Part shown: positions 23,427-30,835 of the stretch, piece after piece
Numbering within the stretch: the stretch's first letter is position 1
How the letters are laid out: the number at the start of each line of letters is the position of its first letter
Assembly (NCBI RefSeq): GCF_001439685.1
Contig: NZ_JYLH01000026.1
Coordinates: 1-40,480 of the forward strand
Length of the DNA: 40,480 bases
Reading direction: 5' to 3'
Source: Pseudomonas libanensis
GTDB lineage: Bacteria > Pseudomonadota > Gammaproteobacteria > Pseudomonadales > Pseudomonadaceae
Program-made: the position numbers and the translations under genes
Notes under the pieces: generated by a model
Database searches by the model: none
Seen by the model: the letters and a program-made list of their open reading frames with translations, nothing else
Told to the model about the DNA's origin: nothing

Positions 23427-23468
23427 GAAAAGGGGACATCTCCTTGAAATAAATCCGTCCCCTTTTCC
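23427..23468. repeat. GGGGACATCTCC hairpin repeat, copy 4
   Basis: CGAAAAGGGGACATCTCCTT followed by GAAATAAATCCGTCCCCTTTTCC is the fourth copy of the GGGGACAGATTT hairpin, here with a small change in the loop-side arm. It sits between the convergent ends of the 22710 and 23511 genes and can act as a terminator in both directions. Confidence 0.8.
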
Positions 23469-23510
23469 ATGCTGCCGTTCACGTTAAATAAAAAGCACCG
23501 GCTTCAAGTA

Positions 23511-24398
23511 TCAATTTTGTTGAACTCGCTGCGCTACGTCGCAAAGCCACCGGCGCAACAACTGGGCTGCCTCACCCAACACCACATCTTTGGCCTGCAC
23601 CAAATAGTAGCCCTTGCCCGTCTTTAGTACAGAGTCAAAGACAGGTACGAGAAGGCCCCTTTGTACATCTTCCTCAACCAGCCAAGGGCTGGTGAGCACC
23701 AAACCTTGATCGCGGCGCGCCGCGTCGATTGCCAGCTCAGACTGATCGAACTTGAGGCTGCTCGAGAAGCTATCGAGGGACATACCGACCGACGATAGCC
23801 ATTGAGACCAGTGAGCATGAGACGTCGTATAGAGCAACGTTGCTCCCGGCAGACAATTAAGGCTATGCAACTGGAGCCGTTCGCGATAAGCCGGGCTGGA
23901 ATAGACCCTTACCTCGTCGGGCAATAGCAGTTCTGCGTTCACATCACCGCCAAATCCATCGAAATGTCGCACCGCCAGGTCGTAGGTAGCGTCATTAAAA
24001 TCCACGGTATCGGTGGATGCGCTCAGGTGCAGGTGCACCTCTGGATGACGCTCCGTGAACAACGGCATCCGCTTTGCGAACCAGGAGCCAGCGAACGCCG
24101 GCGGCAGGCTTAACCGTACCTGCCTGTCTCTAAGACCACGGACGGCTAGGTTGGCTGTCTCCAGCTGGCGAAGAGCCGGCTTCACCTGCTCCCAGTAGCT
24201 CCGTGCTTGCGCCGTTGGTTGCAGCCTCCGCACACTGCGTACGAACAATGGCGTGCCTAGCCAACCTTCCAGTTTGCGGATCTGTTGCCCTACTGCTCCC
24301 GGCGTTACGAACAACTGGCTTGCAGCAGCATTGACGCTGCCAGTGCGCATAACCGCGTCGAAGCAAGCTATAGCCCTTAGGGGCGTGTCAGCTCTCAT
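23511..24398 (-). CDS. LysR-family transcriptional regulator (GcvA-like)
   Basis: This 295-residue regulator has an N-terminal helix-turn-helix (AIACFDAVMRTGSVNAAASQ, then LFVTPGAVGQQIRKLE; about residues 8-45) and a C-terminal effector domain (from VRLSLPPAFAGSWFAKRMPLF). Its overall shape is of the GcvA group. The ligand is unknown. ATG 24398 (MRADTPLRA) was chosen because conserved sequence begins there. Divergent placement relative to the exporter/quinone-reductase operon makes those genes its likely targets. Confidence 0.9.
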   Translation of the reverse strand: MRADTPLRAIACFDAVMRTGSVNAAASQLFVTPGAVGQQIRKLEGWLGTPLFVRSVRRLQPTAQARSYWEQVKPALRQLETANLAVRGLRDRQVRLSLPPAFAGSWFAKRMPLFTERHPEVHLHLSASTDTVDFNDATYDLAVRHFDGFGGDVNAELLLPDEVRVYSSPAYRERLQLHSLNCLPGATLLYTTSHAHWSQWLSSVGMSLDSFSSSLKFDQSELAIDAARRDQGLVLTSPWLVEEDVQRGLLVPVFDSVLKTGKGYYLVQAKDVVLGEAAQLLRRWLCDVAQRVQQN

Positions 24399-24578
24399 GA
24401 CGTAGTTTTTCTCTTCTATAGATCGAAAACACATGATTTGTAGCGGCTTGCGTACTTTCCCACAATCGAATTTCGCCACAGCGCAGAACTAATCTCGATT
24501 CTCAAAGGAAAAGCCAATGCCGATTGTCCGGGTAACGTGGTTTGACGATAAATCATCAACGATAAAAGGTGCCGATAA

Positions 24579-25541
24579 GTGAGGAAGTCAGCAGACGGGG
24601 CTGCCACTGTGGTGATGGTGCTGCTCTGCCTCATTTGGGGTGCCCAGCAAGTGGCAATGAAGGCGGTTGCGGGCGACATAGCTCCTATCATGCAGGTCGC
24701 TGTTCGCTCCGGAGTCGCTGCAGCCCTGGTCTGGATGATCGGAAAATGGATCATGAGGGAAATGTGGTTATCAGGCGTCTGGTGCCGCTCCGGGTTGGTC
24801 GTGGCCATTCTGTTCGCTGGTGAATTTCTGTTCGTCGCGCAAGGGTTACGCTGGACAAGTGCTTCGCATATGGCGGTTTTCCTTTATACGGCTCCCTTAT
24901 TCGCCGCCATTGGTCTTCACATACGCTTGCCGGAGGAACGTCTTAGTGCGATTCAGTGGTTTGGTATGTCTCTAGCGTTCGCAGGGATTGCCATCACCTT
25001 TCTCATGCCACGCGATGGGACAGCCATTCAGAGCACGAACGCAAGTAGCCTTCTGGGCGACCTGCTGGGCTTGTGTGCGGGCGCTACTTGGGGATTTACG
25101 ACGGTGGCGGTGCGTACCACTCGCCTTAGTGAAGCGCCGGCAACCCAGACCCTGTTTTACCAACTGGCAGGTGCCTTTCTCTTTCTACTGCCTTTGAGCC
25201 TGCTGGCAGGCCAAAGCTCGATGACTTTTTCATCCGGCGCAGTCGCCAGCCTGGTTTTCCAGACGCTAATTGTGTCGGTGGCAAGCTACTTGATCTGGTT
25301 TTGGATGCTTCGTCGCTATCTCGCTGCACGCCTTGGAGTGCTGGCTTTCATGAGTCCGCTGTTTGGCGTACTGATGGGATATCTGTGGCTCGCAGAGCAG
25401 ACGAGCTTCGGATTTCTGCTGGGCGCAGGCTTGACCATTGTCGGCCTGCTCGTGGTGAATCTCAGCAAAGCGGTTGAACAGACTGGAGACGAAAGAAGTT
25501 ACCCGACACCCAAAAATCCCAAGGAGAAGATGCAGTTATGA
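24579..25541 (+). CDS. EamA/DMT family transporter
   Basis: This 320-residue membrane protein has ten predicted helices in two EamA halves. The first half holds VVMVLLCLIWGAQQVAMKAVAG, SASHMAVFLYTAPLFAAIG and WFGMSLAFAGIAITFL; the second has DLLGLCAGATWGFTTVAVRT and LAFMSPLFGVLMGYLWLAEQTS. DMT-family members export small metabolites or drugs; the substrate is unknown. GTG 24579 is the likely start, with AAAAGG upstream. The stop overlaps the next start (ATGA), so the two proteins are coupled and probably under the divergent LysR regulator. Confidence 0.9.
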   Translation: MRKSADGAATVVMVLLCLIWGAQQVAMKAVAGDIAPIMQVAVRSGVAAALVWMIGKWIMREMWLSGVWCRSGLVVAILFAGEFLFVAQGLRWTSASHMAVFLYTAPLFAAIGLHIRLPEERLSAIQWFGMSLAFAGIAITFLMPRDGTAIQSTNASSLLGDLLGLCAGATWGFTTVAVRTTRLSEAPATQTLFYQLAGAFLFLLPLSLLAGQSSMTFSSGAVASLVFQTLIVSVASYLIWFWMLRRYLAARLGVLAFMSPLFGVLMGYLWLAEQTSFGFLLGAGLTIVGLLVVNLSKAVEQTGDERSYPTPKNPKEKMQL

Positions 25542-26341
25542 AGACGTTAATAGTGTTAGCGCATCCAGAACCAAGGTCTTTCAACGCTGCGTTAAAGGAC
25601 GTAGCTGTCGAAACGCTGCGCGAACTCGGTCAGCAGGTTCAGGTGAGCGATCTTTACGGGATGAATTGGAAGGCTGAGCTGGGCGTGGGTGACTTTCCGG
25701 ATAGTCGCGCGAATCCTGACTATCTCGATCTTTCCCGCGAGCAGGAACATGCGTTCGCAAACAATTCTCAGACCTACGACGTCAAGGCTGAGCAATCGAA
25801 GGTCATGTGGGCTGACTTGGTGATCTTTCAGTTTCCTGTGTGGTGGTTTTCGATGCCGGCCATTCTGAAAGGCTGGGTAGACCGGGTGTTAAGTCGCGGG
25901 TTCGCGTACTCATCGGGGCACAAGTATGGATCAGGCCTACTCAAAGGAAAGAGGGCCATGCTCTGTCTGACCACAGGCACCGCCAGCAGTCTTTATACAC
26001 CTGCTGGCATTGATGGCGACTTGCATCACGTACTTTGGCCCATCCATAACGGCATCCTGGCTTATACAGGTTTCACAGTTCTTCCCCCGTTTGCTGCGTG
26101 GATGCCGGCGCAGCTCAGCGATGACGAACGGCAGCAATATCTGAGCTCATATGCCGATTACTTACGAAGCTTGGACGCGGTACAGCCGCTATTTTTTCAC
26201 CCCCGCGAAGACTATGACGACAACCAGCAGCTGAAACCTGAGATTGAAGCCCGCTCTGGCGTGCAGTGGAATCCACGTGCAGAACAAAGTTTTGAACAGG
26301 CTGCATCCCATTTCTCAGGGCATTCCAAGTCCAAAGTCTAA
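25538..26341 (+). CDS. NAD(P)H dehydrogenase (quinone), NQO1/MdaB-type flavoprotein
   Basis: This 267-residue flavodoxin-fold enzyme opens with MKTLIVLAHPEPRSFNAALK (FMN/FAD phosphate site). It carries WADLVIFQFPVWWFSMPAILKGW (conserved flavin/quinone pocket), VLSRGFAYSSGHKYGSGLLKGK, and CLTTGTASSLYTPAGIDGDL. NQO1-type enzymes reduce quinones by two electrons, which prevents semiquinone cycling. It overlaps the exporter gene by four bases, so a detoxify-and-export operon is likely. After its stop, a ribosome-site-like GGAGAG and a TTG at 26363 are followed directly by repeat sequence. Confidence 0.92.
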   Translation: MKTLIVLAHPEPRSFNAALKDVAVETLRELGQQVQVSDLYGMNWKAELGVGDFPDSRANPDYLDLSREQEHAFANNSQTYDVKAEQSKVMWADLVIFQFPVWWFSMPAILKGWVDRVLSRGFAYSSGHKYGSGLLKGKRAMLCLTTGTASSLYTPAGIDGDLHHVLWPIHNGILAYTGFTVLPPFAAWMPAQLSDDERQQYLSSYADYLRSLDAVQPLFFHPREDYDDNQQLKPEIEARSGVQWNPRAEQSFEQAASHFSGHSKSKV

Positions 26342-26370
26342 CTCTGACAGGAGAGAAACCATTGAAAACG

Positions 26371-26457
26371 GGAAAAACGGGGTCAGACCACCTTTGTTTT
26401 AAATGGAGAGAGCGGGGACAGACCACGGTTATAAAATTGTGGTCTGGCCCCGATTTT
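26371..26457. repeat. GGTCAGACCAC hairpin repeat pair
   Basis: GGGGTCAGACCACCTTTG (about 26379) is followed by GGGGACAGACCAC (26414-26426) and its mirror GTGGTCTGGCCCC (26439-26451), then GATTTT. The first part matches 7587-7610 including TTTGTTTTAAAT. Set between convergent genes, it can end transcription from both. It belongs to the same family as the half-hairpins near 7453 and 7587. Confidence 0.8.
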
Positions 26458-26467
26458 CAGACCGCGC

Positions 26468-27451
26468 TCACAAAGCGACGAGTACCTTGCCTATAACGGA
26501 TGCCGATTCAAGAGCGAGGTGCGCGTCGGCGATCCTCTCCAGCGGCACACTCATCCCGATATGGGGTACATAGTTGCCACTGGCCAGGCAAGCGTTGATG
26601 TCCCTGATCGCGTCGATTTTCGCCGCCAGCGGTACCGAATAAATAAACACGAAGCGCAGCACGCATCCATGCACCATCGCGCTTAACAGCGGCAACGTGA
26701 GCGCATCGGTGGCATGTGTCATCGCGTAGGAACTGATGACACCCCCAGGCGCCAGGCATGCAATGTCTATATCCAGGTTCGTCTTCACGTTAACGTCGAC
26801 GATGCGGTCCACACCCATGTTGCCCGTGCGTGCCTTGACTACCGCGGCAACATCTTCATTTAGACGGTCCAACACTAGATCCGCCCCCGCCGCCCGAGCG
26901 ACGGCGGCCTGCTCTTCATTCCTGACGGTGGCCGCTACCCACGCGCCCGCCCACTTTGCCAGGAGGATGGCGGCAGTGCCGACCACGCCGGCTCCGCCTT
27001 GCACCAGTACATTCCTACCCCGGATGTCGCCATCGGCGAACAGACAACGATGAGCAGTCAAGGCCGGGATGCCGAGTGATGCGCCGACCTCGAAAGATAC
27101 GTTATCAGGCAGTGGCACAGCCTGCGCCGACGGCACCACGACATAGCCGGCCGCGGTTCCTGTCGGCCTGCCGTATTGCGCTTCATAGATCCATACCCGC
27201 TGGCCTACCCGACCAGCCTCTTGCGGATCGCCCACGGCGTCAATGACGCCCGCGCCGTCCTGGTGCGGAATGATCCGCGAGAACGGCATCGCGCAGGAGA
27301 ACCCGGTGCGGGCCTTGAGGTCGGTTGGGTTCAGTCCCGACACGTGCACCCGCACTCGGACTTCTCCGGGGCCGGGCTGGGGATCAGGGATTTCGGCGAC
27401 GCAAAACACCTCATGTGCAGGGCCTTGACGCTCATAAAAAGCGGCTTTCAT
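26468..27451 (-). CDS. zinc-independent quinone oxidoreductase (MDR superfamily)
   Basis: This 327-residue medium-chain reductase has a GroES-like N-domain (VRVHVSGLNPTDLKAR, HQDGAGVIDAVG) and a Rossmann domain with VLVQGGAGVVGTAAILLAKWAG, AGADLVLDRLNE and LAPGGVISSYAM. The catalytic-zinc cysteine pattern of alcohol dehydrogenases is absent, as in quinone reductases (QOR). It would reduce quinones with NADPH. ATG 27451 starts at MKAAFY, where conserved sequence begins. It is divergent from an HxlR regulator, with a perfect inverted repeat in between. Confidence 0.9.
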   Translation of the reverse strand: MKAAFYERQGPAHEVFCVAEIPDPQPGPGEVRVRVHVSGLNPTDLKARTGFSCAMPFSRIIPHQDGAGVIDAVGDPQEAGRVGQRVWIYEAQYGRPTGTAAGYVVVPSAQAVPLPDNVSFEVGASLGIPALTAHRCLFADGDIRGRNVLVQGGAGVVGTAAILLAKWAGAWVAATVRNEEQAAVARAAGADLVLDRLNEDVAAVVKARTGNMGVDRIVDVNVKTNLDIDIACLAPGGVISSYAMTHATDALTLPLLSAMVHGCVLRFVFIYSVPLAAKIDAIRDINACLASGNYVPHIGMSVPLERIADAHLALESASVIGKVLVAL

Positions 27452-27508
27452 GGATCTGTTCTCCGGCGTGGAAGGCATGCTTGCGTAAGGCACGATTATC
27501 GAAATCCA

Positions 27509-27561
27509 GTATATTTTTTACAAGTAGGCACACTCTTTATACATAAGGGTAAAAAATATAC
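27509..27561. promoter_or_regulatory. Perfect 13-bp inverted repeat, candidate HxlR operator
   Basis: GTATATTTTTTAC (27509-27521) and GTAAAAAATATAC (27549-27561) form a perfect inverted repeat with a 27-base spacer, located between the divergent quinone-reductase and HxlR genes. HxlR dimers typically bind palindromes in such intergenic regions and repress the neighbour. The low-GC arms could overlap both promoters. Confidence 0.7.
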
Positions 27562-27593
27562 TATTGAGTCTTTATCTGGCCTGAGGCAGCGTC

Positions 27594-27938
27594 ATGGCGC
27601 GTGACAAGCTCGATCAATACCGATGCACGGTCGAAATCACCGTCCACATCGCGGGCGGCAAATGGAAGCCGTTGATCATTCACTACCTGCTGAGCGGAAC
27701 CAAGCGTTTCGGCGAACTGAAAAAGCTGATCGGTGGGGTCACGCAGCGCTCGTTGACGTTGCAGCTGCGCGAGCTTGAGGCAAGCGGCATTGTCAGCCGT
27801 GAAGTATTTGCCGAAGTGCCTCCACGGGTGGAGTACACGCTGACGGCGCTCGGAAGCACACTGACTCCGATACTGGAAGCGATGAAGTCCTGGGGCGAAC
27901 ACTACCTGGAGAGCAAGACCCGCAAAGAGGATGGATAA
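27594..27938 (+). CDS. HxlR-family transcriptional regulator
   Basis: This 114-residue winged-helix regulator has the HxlR core: the cysteine-containing opening YRCTVEITVHIAGGKWKPLI (Cys11), RFGELKKLIGGVTQRSLTLQ, LRELEASGIVSREVFAEVPP, and VEYTLTALGSTLTPILEAM. In YodB/QorR/HypR-type members the N-terminal cysteine senses quinones, diamide or hypochlorite. Cys11 is therefore a good candidate sensor here. The adjacent divergent quinone oxidoreductase is the expected target, with the 13-bp inverted repeat between. ATG 27594. Confidence 0.9.
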   Translation: MARDKLDQYRCTVEITVHIAGGKWKPLIIHYLLSGTKRFGELKKLIGGVTQRSLTLQLRELEASGIVSREVFAEVPPRVEYTLTALGSTLTPILEAMKSWGEHYLESKTRKEDG

Positions 27939-28054
27939 GCGCTGCGAGCAATGGCATTAGGGTTTATACGTTGTGTGCTTAGGCAGTCCAGGCTGTCTTT
28001 GGTTATTCGCCCAACAAGGACGCCCTCATTACCGCAGCCATGGACTGACTTGCA

Positions 28055-28288
28055 TTAGCCTTTCAGCTCACTGGCCCGATTGCTCGCCGCATCGTCATAA
28101 GCCACATACAGCGACTCGGCAATTTGGCTTTTGATCGCCTTGGTGGACTCCAAACCCAGCACAAAACCCTCGGCTTTTCCGCCAGCACGGTTAAGTTCTT
28201 CATGGGTGGAGGCGCCAGTAATAGCGTCAAGCAGCTTGGCGGCATGAGGGCCGACGCCTTTGGGGAGGGAGATCTGGTCGATGGACAT
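28055..28288 (-). CDS. 77-residue conserved hypothetical protein
   Basis: This soluble helical protein opens with MSIDQISLPKGVGPHAAKLL and continues with DAITGASTHEELNRAGGKAE, ending SQIAESLYVAYDDAASNR and ASELKG. No named family is recognised. An AAGGTAG site lies before the ATG. Two fossil copies of its 3' end are at 4131-4200 and 6129-6214, each tail to tail with a DUF6124-like 3' end; this is the only intact copy, and no DUF6124-like gene is next to it. This argues that the gene was once part of a repeated two-gene unit. Confidence 0.72.
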   Translation of the reverse strand: MSIDQISLPKGVGPHAAKLLDAITGASTHEELNRAGGKAEGFVLGLESTKAIKSQIAESLYVAYDDAASNRASELKG

Positions 28289-28449
28289 TATCGCTACCTT
28301 GAAAAATTGAGTTCGGGAGCGAGTGGAACCACTGCCGGGGTTGGCATGGTAGACCTGTTTGCCTTAAAAGGGGTCGCTTTACACGCAGCGGCGCTATTCT
28401 TCGCGGCTACGCAATCAGTGTCGGGGCATTGATAAATCTGGAGGGGTTT

Positions 28450-28992
28450 ATGGAGTATTGCGTTGAGGGCTACTGCCTTCGGCCATTGTCATGCGACGAT
28501 TTCGAGAGGATCAGCCGTTACGAACGCGTCAACCGCAGGCATCTGCAACCCTGGGAGCCGCTCAGGGACGAGGAATATTTCACTACGGGCAGCGCCAGGG
28601 CCAGGGTCGAGCAGCAGGTAAACAGTATGCAAGCTGGCAACGCTCTGTTTTTCCTTTTGCTTGAGTCCGAGAGCGGAGAGGTTCTAGCGCGGTGTAACTA
28701 CTCGAACATCGTAAAGGGGGTTTTTCAGGCCTGTCATCTCGGCTTCTCGCTGGCGGAATCTGCCCAGGGTCGCGGTCTGATGAAAAAGACCCTTCAAGCC
28801 ACCAACCGCCACTGTTTTGAGCAACTGGGCCTTCACCGGATCATGGCCAATCATTTACCCCGCAATGTGCGAAGTGAACGCCTTCTGGAATCGCTGGGGT
28901 TTGAAAAGGAAGGTTATGCGCGAGCCTATTTGAAAATTGCTGGCGCCTGGGAGGACCATACGCTGAGATCACTGATCAACCCTGAACAATAA
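28450..28992 (+). CDS. RimJ/RimL-type GNAT acetyltransferase
   Basis: This 180-residue acetyltransferase opens with YCLRPLSCDDFERISRYERVNRRHLQPWEP, a typical RimJ-like start. It has LARCNYSNIVKGVFQACHLGFSL, then the coenzyme loop AESAQGRGLMKKTLQAT (QGRGLM) and FEQLGLHRIMANHLPRNVRSERLLESLGF, the family hallmark. It likely acetylates the N-terminus of a ribosomal or other protein. ATG 28450 follows GGAGGGG; the earlier TTG at 28429 is less likely. First of four closely spaced plus-strand genes. Confidence 0.9.
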   Translation: MEYCVEGYCLRPLSCDDFERISRYERVNRRHLQPWEPLRDEEYFTTGSARARVEQQVNSMQAGNALFFLLLESESGEVLARCNYSNIVKGVFQACHLGFSLAESAQGRGLMKKTLQATNRHCFEQLGLHRIMANHLPRNVRSERLLESLGFEKEGYARAYLKIAGAWEDHTLRSLINPEQ

Positions 28993-29025
28993 GCGCGCCA
29001 CCCACCCCACTCAGGAAAAAAGCCG

Positions 29026-29280
29026 ATGCCCACTGAGCCCCTCTGCCTGGTTTTTGTCCCCGCCCTCGCCGCCGTGCTGACAGCCGCCGAATCGAAAAAA
29101 GGCGCCCCCCTCAGCGAAGTCGAAGTTTGCGATATCCGCGACCAAGCCACCTGCATTGCGGTAACCTTCTCCACCGCGCTGGCGATGGAACAAGAGCGGG
29201 GTTACCCGGACATCGTTGCCGAGGATTGCTGGAATGAGTGGCAACGTTTGCGCCCCTCGTTGCAACAACCCTCGCTCTGA
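29026..29280 (+). CDS. small hypothetical protein (84 residues)
   Basis: Predicted soluble: a hydrophobic start (LCLVFVPALAAVLTAAES) is followed by GAPLSEVEVCDIRDQATCIAVTF and a helical tail with DIVAEDCWNEWQRLRPSL. Three cysteines (in VCD, TCI and DCW) are in the second half. AGGAAA precedes the ATG and the gene sits 33 bases after the acetyltransferase stop, so it is likely cotranscribed. No family is recognised. Confidence 0.72.
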   Translation: MPTEPLCLVFVPALAAVLTAAESKKGAPLSEVEVCDIRDQATCIAVTFSTALAMEQERGYPDIVAEDCWNEWQRLRPSLQQPSL

Positions 29281-29326
29281 TCAGCCTATCGCCTGACGCC
29301 CCAACCCACTCCCAGGATTCCCGGAC

Positions 29327-29626
29327 TTGAAAAAATTACTCTCGCTTGGATGCATCACCCTGGCCTTGAGCGGCTGCACATTCACCGGCGCCAATGAAGT
29401 TGCCCCGGGTGAATACATGATCAGCAGCCATGGCAGCATCTTCAACTCCAGGGAAGGCCTGCTGGAAAATATCAACCAGAAAGCCGCAAAGGTCTGCAAT
29501 GGCAAACCTTATCGCTTGGAAGGTGACGCCGGCGCCAATATGCTGGTGAGCACAACCTCTCATCTGGGCCCGACCCCTACCACCGTTCTGGGCCTGAAAG
29601 CCATTTGCGAGGGCGACAAACCATAA
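29327..29626 (+). CDS. small lipoprotein
   Basis: This 99-residue protein starts at TTG 29327, after an AGGA site, with a lipoprotein signal (KKLLSLGCITLA) and lipobox LSGC; the lipidated cysteine is at about residue 17. The mature part reads VAPGEYMISSHGSIFNSREGLLENI and VCNGKPYRLEGD, then a short conserved-looking tail. Function unknown; envelope location expected. Third gene of the acetyltransferase operon. Confidence 0.75.
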   Translation: MKKLLSLGCITLALSGCTFTGANEVAPGEYMISSHGSIFNSREGLLENINQKAAKVCNGKPYRLEGDAGANMLVSTTSHLGPTPTTVLGLKAICEGDKP

Positions 29627-29642
29627 GCCCGTTGGAGCCTTT

Positions 29643-30008
29643 ATGCCGCCTGCCTCACGCGATCACGCACGGATTGAACGTCGTCTCATCGCAACCCTGA
29701 CCGAAGCCTGCGAAATCGCGAAAGCTGAAATCCCGGGCTTCGACTGGTTGACCCACACCGTCGACTACCGCGCCTTCCCCCAAAGCCTGCGCGTGACCTG
29801 GGTGTTCGACAGCCGTGCGAGCAAGGAGCACGCGCTCTCCACCGGGGCTGACGCACGCATGCACGAGCTGACCACCGTCGCGCTGAATGACGCAGGCGTG
29901 CAGGTCACGCACATGGCCCGTTGCGTCAGTTTCGACTCCGAAGAAGAATGCCACCATCAGCATGGCGGCGATTGGCGCCGGCGATTGGCCAATGTGCGGG
30001 CGATCTGA
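29643..30008 (+). CDS. conserved hypothetical protein (121 residues)
   Basis: This soluble protein has RIERRLIATLTEACEIAKAEIPGFDW, LTHTVDYRAFPQSLRVTWVFDSR, and ARCVSFDSEEECHHQHGGDWRRRLA, with a His-rich CHHQHGGDW near the end. Pseudomonas homologues are common and sometimes mislabelled as Fis-type regulators; no helix-turn-helix is visible. TTGGAG precedes ATG 29643, 16 bases after the lipoprotein stop. Last gene of the operon; its end nearly meets the convergent methyltransferase (10 bases). Confidence 0.8.
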   Translation: MPPASRDHARIERRLIATLTEACEIAKAEIPGFDWLTHTVDYRAFPQSLRVTWVFDSRASKEHALSTGADARMHELTTVALNDAGVQVTHMARCVSFDSEEECHHQHGGDWRRRLANVRAI

Positions 30009-30018
30009 AATCGGCCTT

Positions 30019-30738
30019 TCACTCCCCCGTTTTACACGTCAACCAGGCCCCCCAGAAAAGGCTGCTGAAGAAACGCGTCGCGTCGCCAAACCCGGCATCG
30101 TGCAACAGTTTCTGAACCGCCGCTTCGGAATGTGGAGGGTCGGCGCCTTGGAGGATTTTGCCGAGCTTGGCCTTTACTTCGTCCCCGCTGGCTCCATGCT
30201 GGCGCCACCGTTGCCCCCAGGCCGCCAGCAGTAACGGTTGGCTGGCATAAGCATATTGATTGCCCGCGACAATCAGCGGTGCGCCCGGTTTGAGATGCGC
30301 CCGGATCGATTGCAGAATCTGGCGCTTGGCCTCATCCCCCTCCAGATGGTGGAGTACACCGATCAAGGTGGCGGCGTCGTATGACGCATCTGCTGGCAGG
30401 TCTTCGAGCGGCCCAAGATGCAAGGTGGTTCTTTCAAGCAAGTGGTTTACTTGCAACTGCTGCCTTGCCGCTTCCAGCATCGGCTGGGAGGGATCAACGG
30501 CCATGAAGCGCCAGCCCGGCTCGAGCCCGGCCATGGCAATGATCTCCTGCCCCGTACCGCCCGCGCCAACCACGAGTATGTTGGCCGAGGGCGCATCGCC
30601 AAGGCTTGCCGCCAGCATGCAGGCTGCCAGATCCTGGCAAGCGTCATACCCCGCCAGGGCGATACGGCTCTGGCGTGCGTATTCACTGGCTCTTGAGGTA
30701 TCGAATTTTTCAGCAGGGTTGGATGGGGTCGAGTTCAA
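30019..30738 (-). CDS. class I SAM-dependent methyltransferase
   Basis: This 239-residue enzyme has motif I ANILVVGAGGTGQEIIAM, acidic post-I FMAVDPSQPMLE, motif II-like YDAATLIGVLHHLEG and motif III-like LKPGAPLIVAGN. The opening PAEKFDTSRASEYARQSRIALAGYD resembles small-molecule or tRNA methyltransferases of the UbiE-like fold. The substrate is unknown. It lies 97 bases downstream of the MFS gene on the same strand. A short TTCCCCATGGGAA palindrome in that gap may be a control site. Confidence 0.85.
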   Translation of the reverse strand: MNSTPSNPAEKFDTSRASEYARQSRIALAGYDACQDLAACMLAASLGDAPSANILVVGAGGTGQEIIAMAGLEPGWRFMAVDPSQPMLEAARQQLQVNHLLERTTLHLGPLEDLPADASYDAATLIGVLHHLEGDEAKRQILQSIRAHLKPGAPLIVAGNQYAYASQPLLLAAWGQRWRQHGASGDEVKAKLGKILQGADPPHSEAAVQKLLHDAGFGDATRFFSSLFWGAWLTCKTGE

Positions 30739-30835
30739 GGCGGTTCTCCGTGGCCTTGAAGCAACTTACGTCACCCACAGAGATAAGAAAAATTCATTAA
30801 TTTTATGTGCTGCATTCCCATGGGGAATACACTCC

